5,003 nucleotides of DNA from an uncultured Sphingomonadales bacterium (GTDB lineage: Bacteria; Pseudomonadota; Alphaproteobacteria; Sphingomonadales; Sphingomonadaceae), in contig CALDKP010000143.1 in the NCBI GenBank assembly GCA_937898535.1, positions 1 through 5,003 on the forward strand. Direction: 5' to 3'. Within the stretch, counting starts at the first letter, position 1; every line of letters starts with the position of its first letter. Position numbers and translations under genes: made by a program. Under the pieces are notes generated by a model, which did no database searches, was not told the origin of the DNA, and saw only the letters and a list, made by a program, of their open reading frames with translations. Positions 1 to 5,003 of the stretch are shown piece after piece.

Positions 1-307
1 CATTCAACTTTGCACGATCGATTGTTTTTAAGCCATCGAGATTGGCCTGCGCTGCGTTGCGTTCATTGTCGAAATAGGCGTCGGAGATGAAGTCACCAAA
101 GCGGTCCGCATAGCGCATATCGCCGCGAAACATGGCGTTGAGCGGGTTGCGCTTCAGGCTGGCTTCGTCGTCCGCAGCGAACAAAGCGGCAAGCCGCTGG
201 CTTTCAGTCGCTACGGCCTCGGTTGTCGCAGTTTGCGCGTGCGCTGCGCCAAATGGCGCCAACAATGCAGCACTGACGAGTAGAAGAATGCGTGGGCTAT
301 GTTTCAT
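1..307 (-). CDS. DUF885 domain-containing exported protein, N-terminal part only
   Basis: This is the first 102 codons of a gene that continues past the left edge, so the stop is not visible. The frame is open from the ATG at 307 to base 1. Residues 1-24 form a Sec signal peptide: a short basic n-region (MKHSPR), a hydrophobic stretch at 7-19 and an AHA|Q cleavage site after residue 24. The mature start is helical and holds NPLNAMFRGDMRYADRFGD (residues 54-72) followed by a DAYFDNER segment (77-83), wording I recognise from the N-terminus of DUF885 proteins in sphingomonads. Such proteins are usually around 600 residues, are predicted to be periplasmic, and are thought to be related to metallopeptidases, but their substrate is not established to my knowledge. 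A good ribosome site, GGAGAG, lies 6 bases before the ATG (plus-strand 314-319). The 168-base gap upstream suggests its own promoter. The family call is fairly sure; the function is not. Confidence 0.82.
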   Translation of the reverse strand, partial: MKHSPRILLLVSAALLAPFGAAHAQTATTEAVATESQRLAALFAADDEASLKRNPLNAMFRGDMRYADRFGDFISDAYFDNERNAAQANLDGLKTIDRAKLN

Positions 308-337
308 AGGGGTCTCTCCAAAATTGTGTTGGACGCA

Positions 338-365
338 TTAATAGGATGTTGCGGGCAAGTGGCAG
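338..365 (-). promoter_or_regulatory. Candidate sigma-70-type promoter for the DUF885 gene
   Basis: Read on the minus strand, CTGCCA (plus 360-365, 4 of 6 matches to TTGACA) lies 16 bases before TATTAA (plus 338-343, 4 of 6 matches to TATAAT). Transcription would start near 330, giving a leader of roughly 24 bases that contains GGAGAG and ends at the ATG at 307. The match is weak and was found by eye. It is offered because the position suits the gene and no better pair was seen in the gap. Confidence 0.25.
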
Positions 366-437
366 CGGATGTCTGACCTACGCTTCCCCGGCACAAGATA
401 AATTCGACAGACGACGGATAATGTGTGGCAGACGCTA

Positions 438-450
438 TGCAATATTTGCA
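438..450. repeat. Short palindrome, possible operator
   Basis: TGCAA and TTGCA form perfect 5-base arms around a TAT centre. It lies in the gap upstream of the DUF885 gene, about 130 bases before its ATG, and just after the oxygenase gene in the direction of transcription. It matches no regulator site I can name, and arms this short can arise by chance. Confidence 0.2.
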
Positions 451-457
451 ATCTCTT

Positions 458-467
458 ACCGAATCAC
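458..467. repeat. 10-base direct repeat, copy downstream of the oxygenase gene
   Basis: The bases accgaatcac occur here, 9 bases beyond the oxygenase stop codon in the gene's direction, and again at 1193-1202 just before its start codon. The two copies bracket the oxygenase gene exactly. Random 10-base repeats are expected several times in 5 kb, so only the placement is suggestive. Confidence 0.35.
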
Positions 468-475
468 ATCCGCAA

Positions 476-1186
476 TTAGGACGGCTTTTGCGTGTTGAGT
501 TCAAGCCAGTTATTCTGCCGGTACCATTTCGTAATCACATGCTTCACGCCCCGGGTAACAGGCGTTCCGGTATGCAGCGTTTTATAATTCAGTGATCCGT
601 CGAGCTTCATATTATTCCAGATGAGCATCATGCCCGCTTGCGGTCGCACGCCAAGGCCAAGATGTGGGAACTCGGTTGTGCCGCCTTCTTCTGGTTCATT
701 GAGGAATATCATCGCAGTCCAGCTGCGCTGGCCGCCGGCTGGTCCTTCTTGAAGCCAATAGCTTTGGCTGGGATGAAAGAAGTCGTGGTGCGCCTTGAAC
801 TCCTGACCGACTTGATAACGCTGCCCCTGCATCGTTTCGGCATAGCTGTTGTCGATGCCCAAAACATCGCTCATCCGCGCCTCGATTTTGGCGATGAACG
901 CATCCCAACGGTTCAGGTGACAGCTAAAGCTGGTCCGGAAACCTGCTTGCTCAGTCCCTTTGTACAATGTCGACGGCACGGCATCGGCATCAATTTTGGC
1001 GATCAGCGTTTTGCAGTCGGCCTTACCCAAAAAGCCCTGATACACATATAATTGCGCGTCAGGGTGCTCGACCGGCTGGACAAGCGGATTGGCATTCAGT
1101 CGCTTTGTGACGTGCGAGCCAATCCGCGACAGCTTTGCCGGATCGTTATTGGAATCGAATGTCTGGTTAGGCGTATCAGTCTGCAT
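476..1186 (-). CDS. 2OG-Fe(II) dioxygenase, prolyl 4-hydroxylase alpha-subunit type
   Basis: The protein has 236 residues and belongs to the family that uses 2-oxoglutarate, O2 and Fe(II) to hydroxylate substrates, typically a prolyl residue in a peptide or protein. The P4Hc jelly-roll core spans roughly residues 45-225. The facial triad is visible as H133-H-D135 (in GQEFKAHHDFF) and the distal H205 (in LHTGTPV). K215, ten residues after H205, fits the 2OG-carboxylate lysine, and Y124 fits the conserved tyrosine upstream of HxD. EEGGTTEFPHLGLGVRPQAG (167-185 and on) is the usual second-strand region. There is no signal peptide or membrane segment, so it should be cytoplasmic. The ATG at 1186 lies 12 bases after the amidohydrolase stop, with a weak GGTGA four bases ahead, which suggests translational coupling. 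Its substrate cannot be read from the sequence. Free proline, a translation factor such as EF-Tu (known for a Pseudomonas homologue) or a small peptide are all possible. Confidence 0.9.
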   Translation of the reverse strand: MQTDTPNQTFDSNNDPAKLSRIGSHVTKRLNANPLVQPVEHPDAQLYVYQGFLGKADCKTLIAKIDADAVPSTLYKGTEQAGFRTSFSCHLNRWDAFIAKIEARMSDVLGIDNSYAETMQGQRYQVGQEFKAHHDFFHPSQSYWLQEGPAGGQRSWTAMIFLNEPEEGGTTEFPHLGLGVRPQAGMMLIWNNMKLDGSLNYKTLHTGTPVTRGVKHVITKWYRQNNWLELNTQKPS

Positions 1187-1192
1187 TTTATC

Positions 1193-1202
1193 ACCGAATC
1201 AC
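1193..1202. repeat. 10-base direct repeat, copy upstream of the oxygenase gene
   Basis: This is the second copy of accgaatcac. It includes the TGA stop codon of the amidohydrolase (1199-1201) and contributes the weak GGTGA ribosome site of the oxygenase gene. The partner is at 458-467. Confidence 0.35.
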
Positions 1203-2467
1203 GGAACGATACGTCCTCTTACCATGACCCATTCGGCCTTTTCGAGCGTGCGGATATTGGTCAGCGGATTTTCATTTACGGCGACCATGTCGGCGGAATA
1301 TCCCACGGCGATACGGCCGATTTCATTTTCCAGTCCGAGCGTTTTGGCGGCAACCGTCGTTGCACTGGCCAGTGCCTCGGCCGGGGTCATGCCCGCGTTT
1401 ACCAGCAAAGCAAACTCACCGGCATTGCTGCCATGTTCAAAGACGCCAGCATCGGTTCCAAAGGCGACAGTCACGCCCATTGCCTTTGCCAGCTTGACCT
1501 GACGCCCTGCAAATTCGAGCGCCTGCTTGGCCTTGACCTCAACGGTCGGCGTGTAAATCCCTTTGCCAAGGCGGGCGCGCACGCCTTCCAGCGCCATCAA
1601 CGTCGGCACCAACGCAGTGCCCTTGGCCTTCATGACCTTCAAAGCGGCTTCATCTGCAAATGTGCCATGTTCGATGGAATCAATGCCGGCTGCCGCCGCT
1701 GCCTCAATGCCCCGGGCGCCATGGGCGTGTGCCATGACCTTCAGGCCAAGTGAGTGCGCGGTGTTGGCAATGGAGACCATTTCCTCATTGGTGAAATGCG
1801 CTTCTAATCCTCTGCCCTGTTGCGATAGAACGCCGCCGGTCGCGGTGATCTTGATGACATCGGCGCCAGCTTTTGACGATTTGCGCACCTTTTCGGCGCA
1901 TTCAACGGGGCCAGTGCAGGTGAAACCGGAATCGAGTGCCGCCAAAACGTCGCTGCGGAAGCCAGTGACGTCGCCATGCCCGCCGACGATCGACAAAGCT
2001 GGACCCGCAGCGACAATGCGTGGGCCAACAATGCGGCCTTCCGCGGTGCCACGGCGCAGGACGAAACCATTATTTTGCGCAGAACCGGCTTCGCGCACCG
2101 TTGTGAAACCTGCTTTGACGGTCAATGCGGCGTTTTTCACGCCCATGACGACGCCCCATTCGTCAGGGTTGACGGCTTCGTCGCGGAAGTCATCGCCGGG
2201 GTCGCCGGTCAAATGGACGTGAAGGTCGATGAGGCCGGGAACCAATGTTTTGGTCGAAAGGTCAACCACTGTATCCGCCTGAAACGGATTATTTGTGCCT
2301 TTGGCGATATTTTTGATGCGTCCGTCTTCGACCAATATGACCGCTGGGCCGGTTGGACCAGTTGCCGCATCGGGAACCAGATTGCCGACAATGATTGCTT
2401 GCGTCGCTGCCAATGCAGGGGCTGAAACACATAAAGCTGCGCCAGCGAGTAAAATCTTACGGAACAT
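1199..2467 (-). CDS. Secreted metal-dependent amidohydrolase (imidazolonepropionase / prolidase-like group)
   Basis: The protein has 422 residues and is a complete amidohydrolase-superfamily TIM barrel with a binuclear-type metal site: H83 and H85 (LIDLHVHLTGDPG), K206 in DVIKITATGG as the likely carboxylated bridging lysine, H247/H249 in MAHAHG, H267 in IEHGTF and D339 in FGTDAG. Residues 1-20 are a Sec signal peptide ending ALA|ATQ, so it acts in the periplasm. C184 and C190 could form a disulfide there. Members of this group are often labelled Xaa-Pro dipeptidase or imidazolonepropionase. Characterised Caulobacter relatives instead cleave L-Xaa-L-Arg/Lys or other dipeptides, so dipeptidase is likelier than a histidine-degradation role, and no hut genes are present. 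The frame stays open to 2629, but the ATG at 2467 is chosen because the signal peptide begins there and GAGAGGG lies 6 bases ahead; the longer start would overlap the dipeptidase gene. Exact substrate is unknown. Confidence 0.9.
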   Translation of the reverse strand: MFRKILLAGAALCVSAPALAATQAIIVGNLVPDAATGPTGPAVILVEDGRIKNIAKGTNNPFQADTVVDLSTKTLVPGLIDLHVHLTGDPGDDFRDEAVNPDEWGVVMGVKNAALTVKAGFTTVREAGSAQNNGFVLRRGTAEGRIVGPRIVAAGPALSIVGGHGDVTGFRSDVLAALDSGFTCTGPVECAEKVRKSSKAGADVIKITATGGVLSQQGRGLEAHFTNEEMVSIANTAHSLGLKVMAHAHGARGIEAAAAAGIDSIEHGTFADEAALKVMKAKGTALVPTLMALEGVRARLGKGIYTPTVEVKAKQALEFAGRQVKLAKAMGVTVAFGTDAGVFEHGSNAGEFALLVNAGMTPAEALASATTVAAKTLGLENEIGRIAVGYSADMVAVNENPLTNIRTLEKAEWVMVRGRIVP

Positions 2468-2473
2468 CAAAAA

Positions 2474-2480
2474 CCCTCTC
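2474..2480 (-). promoter_or_regulatory. Ribosome binding site that fixes the amidohydrolase start
   Basis: GAGAGGG on the minus strand ends 6 bases before the ATG at 2467. This is the best Shine-Dalgarno match near any possible start of this frame and supports the 422-residue protein rather than the longer in-frame start at 2629. It lies in the 34-base gap after the dipeptidase stop. Confidence 0.75.
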
Positions 2481-2501
2481 TTATGTTTATGCACGGTTTT
2501 G

Positions 2502-3194
2502 TTAAACGACTTTGTTGAACGGTATGTCCATGACCGGGAATTGTTCCCAGCCGGTGAAATCGAAATGCCACCATTCGTTGGAAAGGCCCACAAACCCCTC
2601 GGCTTCCAAATAGCGTTGTAAGCGGGCACGGTTGATCAATGCTGCCGGGGTTGCGCCCATATAATCGCGATGGGCCTTTTCGGAAAAATCATCGAACTCG
2701 CTTGGCATTTCGACAAGCTGTCCGGTGCGCAGGTCATGCAAAGTCAAATCGACGGCACAGCCACGATTATGTTTGGACCCGCGTTTCGGGTTCGCCACAT
2801 ATTCTTTCTTGGGCCCGACCGGCGTTGCGTCCCATAATTTTTTGGTTATCCGCCACGGACGATATGCGTCGTAAATTGTCAGGCCAAAGCCATCCGCCTG
2901 GGCGGCTTTGCTGGCGCGCGCGACCGCTTGCGCGGCAGGGGCGGCCAGAAAGGCGCGCGCTTCGTCGTATAGCACCTGCCCAGTGAAATTGTTGGCGGTC
3001 GCATAACGCATATCGAGCTTGATCGCAGGGTCGAGTGTGACCAACTCAATCAGACGCTTGGGATCGTCAGCTTTAATCCGTGCGGCGGCATTGGCGGGGA
3101 TGAACGACACATCGCGGTCGGGGCCAACCGGAACACAGCTTGCCAGCGGTAGTGCCGCCAGCCCAAAAGCCACCTCCCGGCGGGAGAAGCTCAT
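2502..3194 (-). CDS. D-alanyl-D-alanine dipeptidase, M15 family (VanX/DdpX-like), probable Tat-exported lipoprotein
   Basis: The protein has 230 residues and is a zinc peptidase of family M15D, which splits D-Ala-D-Ala to free D-alanine. The family motifs are intact: S140-K-H142-N-R-G-C-A-V-D149 supplies two zinc ligands, E207-W-W-H210 supplies the catalytic base and third ligand, and R112 in YDAYRPWR matches the VanX substrate arginine. The N-terminus reads SRREVAF (4-10), a twin-arginine motif, followed by a short hydrophobic run and a lipobox L17-A-S-C20. I therefore infer a Tat-exported lipoprotein; V at the position after Cys21's place (no Asp at +2) favours the outer membrane. The ATG at 3194 overlaps the accC stop as ATGA, indicating translational coupling. 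An in-frame ATG at 3215 would add seven residues and is less likely. A single chromosomal copy without vanHA-type genes points to peptidoglycan-dipeptide recycling, not vancomycin resistance. Confidence 0.9.
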   Translation of the reverse strand: MSFSRREVAFGLAALPLASCVPVGPDRDVSFIPANAAARIKADDPKRLIELVTLDPAIKLDMRYATANNFTGQVLYDEARAFLAAPAAQAVARASKAAQADGFGLTIYDAYRPWRITKKLWDATPVGPKKEYVANPKRGSKHNRGCAVDLTLHDLRTGQLVEMPSEFDDFSEKAHRDYMGATPAALINRARLQRYLEAEGFVGLSNEWWHFDFTGWEQFPVMDIPFNKVV

Positions 3195-4561
3195 TTTGCG
3201 TCTTTCGCCAACCACTCTTCAAGCCATTTGATCGTATAATTTCCATTTTGGAAATCAGGCTCTTCCAACAGCCGTTGATGCAGCGGAATGGTCGTCTTCA
3301 TGCCTTCAATCACAAATTCGCCAAGCGCACGGCGAAGCCGCATCAAGCAGCCCTCGCGCGTCTGGCCATAAACGATCAGCTTGGCGATCATGCTGTCATA
3401 ATAGGGCGGAACTTTATAGCCATGATACAGGCCACTATCGACGCGGACATAAAGACCGCCGGGTGGGTGATACCATGACACGGTTCCCGGCGACGGCATG
3501 AAGGTTTGCGGGTCTTCGGCGTTAATCCGGCATTCGACGGCATGGCCTGTGAAGGTCACATCTTCTTGTGTGAACGAAAGCGGCTTGCCTTCGGCGACGC
3601 GGATTTGTTCGCGGACGAGGTCGATGCCAGTAATCATTTCGGTAACCGGGTGCTCGACCTGAAGCCGGGTGTTCATTTCGATGAAATAGAACTCACCATT
3701 TTCCCACAGAAACTCGATGGTACCCGCGCCGCGATAGCCCATGTCAGCCATAGCCTTGGCACAGATATTGCCCATACGATCACGTTCAGCGGTCGCAAGA
3801 ACGGGCGACGGCGCTTCTTCGAGAACTTTTTGGTGCCGGCGTTGCAGCGAACAATCGCGTTCGCCCAAATGGACAGCATTGCCGTTGCCATCACCGAAAA
3901 TCTGAAATTCGATGTGGCGCGGGTTGCCCAGATATTTTTCGAGGTAAACCGTCGCATCGCCAAAGGCGGCTTTTGCTTCGGACCCTGCTTGCTGCATTTG
4001 GGTCTCAAGCTCTTCTTCGCTGTTGACGACCTTCATGCCGCGGCCACCGCCACCGGAGGCCGCCTTGATGATTACCGGATATCCGATTTCGCGGGCAATT
4101 GCTTTGGCTTCGGCGACATCTTCAATTGCGCCGTCAGAGCCCGGGACAAGCGGCAAACCCAGTGCACCTGCCGAACGCTTGGCTTCAACCTTGTCACCCA
4201 TCGTGCGGATATGTTCGGGCTTGGGGCCAATCCATTTGATGTTATGGCTCTCAACGATTTCCGCAAACTGCGCGTTTTCCGATAGAAAGCCGTAGCCGGG
4301 GTGGATGGCGTCGGCATGGCTGATTTCCGCGGCGGAGATAATCGCCGGAATATTCAAATAGCTGTCGGTTGCAGATGGCGGTCCGATGCAAATGGCTTCG
4401 TCGGCGAGGCGCACATGCATGGCGTCGGCATCCGCAGTTGAATGCACGGCAACGGTCTTGATGCCGAGTTCGCGACAGGCACGATGGATGCGCAGCGCGA
4501 TTTCGCCGCGGTTGGCGATGAGAATCTTGCCGATGTGGCGCGGAGCCTTGGGGTCGGCCAC
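3191..4561 (-). CDS. accC: Acetyl-CoA carboxylase, biotin carboxylase subunit
   Basis: AccC performs the ATP-dependent carboxylation of biotin on AccB, the first half of malonyl-CoA formation for fatty acid synthesis in the cytoplasm. It has 456 residues, close to the 449 of E. coli. The N-terminal domain opens with KILIANRGEIALRI (12-25). The ATP-grasp domain carries K124, K166 and the glycine loop GGGGRGM (170-176). The catalytic block FIEMNTRLQVEHPVTE (293-308) contains E295, N297, R299 and E303; E283 and R345 match E. coli E276 and R338. The C-terminal domain follows from about 340. All key residues are present. The start is GTG, whose first base is the last base of the accB TAG stop (TAGTG); GGTGGTGA lies 7 bases ahead inside accB. 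No ATG lies between there and the conserved N-terminus. Codon third positions are GC-rich at the start and relax further along. Confidence 0.97.
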   Translation of the reverse strand: MADPKAPRHIGKILIANRGEIALRIHRACRELGIKTVAVHSTADADAMHVRLADEAICIGPPSATDSYLNIPAIISAAEISHADAIHPGYGFLSENAQFAEIVESHNIKWIGPKPEHIRTMGDKVEAKRSAGALGLPLVPGSDGAIEDVAEAKAIAREIGYPVIIKAASGGGGRGMKVVNSEEELETQMQQAGSEAKAAFGDATVYLEKYLGNPRHIEFQIFGDGNGNAVHLGERDCSLQRRHQKVLEEAPSPVLATAERDRMGNICAKAMADMGYRGAGTIEFLWENGEFYFIEMNTRLQVEHPVTEMITGIDLVREQIRVAEGKPLSFTQEDVTFTGHAVECRINAEDPQTFMPSPGTVSWYHPPGGLYVRVDSGLYHGYKVPPYYDSMIAKLIVYGQTREGCLMRLRRALGEFVIEGMKTTIPLHQRLLEEPDFQNGNYTIKWLEEWLAKDAK

Positions 4562-5003
4562 TATTCGATCACCACCAGCGGCTGGTCATATTCGACCGGC
4601 GCCTCGTTATTGACGAGGATCTGCGCGACCTTGCCGGCCTTCGGCGCGGTGATCGTGTTCATGACCTTCATCGCTTCGATGATGAGCAGCGTGTCGCCGG
4701 CCTTGACGCTGGCGCCGACGCTGACAAATGGCGCGGCACCGGGTTCGGGCGTCAGATAGGCGGTGCCGACGATCGGCGACTTGACGAGGCCGGGGTGCTT
4801 GCGGACGTCGTCGACGACAGCTTCGGCGGGGGCTGCGGCAACGGGTGCGGCCGGGGCGGCATAGGCGACCGGCGCCGCGGCAACGGCGCCGGTCATCTGG
4901 CGCGCGACGCGGATGCGGCGTTCGCCGTCCTGGACTTCGATTTCGCTCAGATGCGTCGAATCAAGCAGCGCCGCGAGCTCGCGAACGAGCTTGGTATCGA
5001 CTT
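4561..5003 (-). CDS. accB: Biotin carboxyl carrier protein of acetyl-CoA carboxylase, start missing
   Basis: The frame is open from the right edge (first full codon at 5001) to the TAG at 4561-4563, showing 146 residues. Only a short N-terminal piece is missing, because VDTKLVRELAALLDSTHLSE aligns with the usual N-terminal helix of BCCP. Visible residues 1-35 are that helix and strand (EIEVQDGERRIRVAR), about 36-63 are an Ala/Pro/Val-rich flexible linker, and 68-146 are the biotinyl domain. The biotinylated lysine is K112 in EAMKVMN (codon at 4666-4668). AccB carries biotin between AccC and the AccAD transferase. An internal ATG at 4896 exists but would delete the N-terminal domain, so it is not the start. 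Nearly every third codon position is G or C, stronger than in the genes downstream. It is coupled to accC by a one-base stop-start overlap; the promoter lies outside the window. Confidence 0.96.
   Translation of the reverse strand, partial: VDTKLVRELAALLDSTHLSEIEVQDGERRIRVARQMTGAVAAAPVAYAAPAAPVAAAPAEAVVDDVRKHPGLVKSPIVGTAYLTPEPGAAPFVSVGASVKAGDTLLIIEAMKVMNTITAPKAGKVAQILVNNEAPVEYDQPLVVIE
4569..4576 (-). promoter_or_regulatory. Ribosome binding site for the accC GTG start, inside accB
   Basis: GGTGGTGA on the minus strand lies 7 bases before the GTG at 4561-4559, within the last codons of accB (LVVIE). It is a moderate Shine-Dalgarno match. Together with the TAGTG stop-start junction it supports GTG initiation by ribosomes finishing accB. 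Confidence 0.55.
4867..4894. repeat. Perfect 11-base inverted repeat (hairpin) in the accB linker coding region
   Basis: The arms gaccggcgccg (4867-4877) and cggcgccggtc (4884-4894) are exact reverse complements separated by 6 bases (cggcaa). In the accB mRNA this would fold into an 11-base-pair stem, 9 of the pairs G-C, with a 6-base loop. It covers the codons for TGAVAAAPV, where the Ala/Pro linker begins. No T-run follows in the direction of transcription, so it is not a standard terminator. High GC and repeated Ala codons make such repeats more likely by chance. Confidence 0.7.

Larger units (their letters stand above)
308..475. other. Intergenic region between the oxygenase gene and the DUF885 gene
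   Basis: This 168-base stretch is the only sizeable non-coding gap in the window. It contains the DUF885 ribosome site (314-319), a weak candidate promoter (338-365), a short palindrome TGCAA-TAT-TTGCA (438-450), one copy of a 10-base repeat (458-467), and an 8-base inverted repeat, gcggatgt (365-372) with acatccgc (466-473). I see no GC-rich stem followed by a T-run in the minus-strand direction, so there is no convincing intrinsic terminator after the oxygenase gene. It is visibly more AT-rich than the flanking genes. Confidence 0.6.

Noticed and set aside
308..475. Intrinsic terminator after the oxygenase gene.
   Set aside because: No GC-rich stem followed by a T-run on the minus strand was found. 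Termination, if any, could be Rho-dependent.
304..504. A 66-codon minus-strand open frame whose TGA overlaps the DUF885 ATG as ATGA, resembling a coupled leader peptide.
   Set aside because: It begins inside the oxygenase gene in another frame, has no good ribosome site seen, and its protein resembles nothing I know. The DUF885 gene has its own strong GGAGAG site. The ATGA overlap is probably chance.
1052..2425. Several long plus-strand open frames opposite the oxygenase and amidohydrolase genes (137 to 233 codons).
   Set aside because: They are shadows of the minus-strand genes, overlap each other in different frames and show no family motifs.
1199..2467. Imidazolonepropionase (hutI) of histidine degradation.
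   Set aside because: The protein has a Sec signal peptide and the KITATGG pattern of the dipeptidase-like group, and no other hut gene is present.
2468..2629. An N-terminal extension of the amidohydrolase frame up to 2629.
   Set aside because: It would overlap the 3' end of the dipeptidase gene, places 54 residues before a clear Sec signal peptide, and ignores the good ribosome site at 2474-2480.
2502..3194. Vancomycin resistance gene vanX.
   Set aside because: The family matches, but there is no vanH, vanA-type ligase or vanRS nearby, and a Gram-negative exported version fits dipeptide recycling better.
3506..4285. A 259-codon plus-strand open frame opposite accC.
   Set aside because: It lies entirely antisense to a clearly conserved gene, and its protein has no recognisable domain. 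Long antisense frames are common in high-GC codon usage.

Overview
The window looks like part of an alphaproteobacterial chromosome, most likely from the Sphingomonadales. That placement rests on the AccC and AccB wording, on a DUF885-type protein and an exported amidohydrolase of the kind common in that order, and on moderately high GC. It is inferred from protein appearance, not from a database search. Every gene I can support lies on the minus strand, so transcription runs from the right edge (base 5003) towards base 1. The many long plus-strand open frames are antisense shadows.

In transcription order the layout is as follows. accB (biotin carboxyl carrier protein) has its 5' end cut off by the right edge. 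Its TAG stop shares one base with the GTG start of accC (biotin carboxylase). accC ends in a 4-base ATGA overlap with a VanX/DdpX-like M15 D-Ala-D-Ala dipeptidase that carries a twin-arginine and lipobox signal. After 34 bases comes a secreted metal-dependent amidohydrolase of the imidazolonepropionase/prolidase-like group. After 12 more bases comes a cytoplasmic 2OG-Fe(II) dioxygenase of the prolyl 4-hydroxylase type. A 168-base gap follows, then a DUF885 family protein with a Sec signal peptide, which runs off the left edge.

The first five genes are spaced like one operon. It would join the first committed step of fatty acid synthesis (the biotin carboxylase half of acetyl-CoA carboxylase) to two exported peptide- or amide-cleaving enzymes and a protein-modifying type of oxygenase. 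DUF885 probably has its own promoter but also belongs to the exported-hydrolase theme. A plausible reading is envelope growth (lipid supply) linked with periplasmic peptide or peptidoglycan-dipeptide turnover. This is inference from gene order only.

I found no RNA genes, insertion sequences, CRISPR arrays, phage genes or convincing intrinsic terminators. Nothing here clearly amounts to a new biological system. The points most worth a second look are the peptidase genes coupled to accBC, a strong 11-base-pair hairpin inside the AccB linker, a 10-base direct repeat bracketing the oxygenase gene, and a drop in GC and codon bias from accB into accC.
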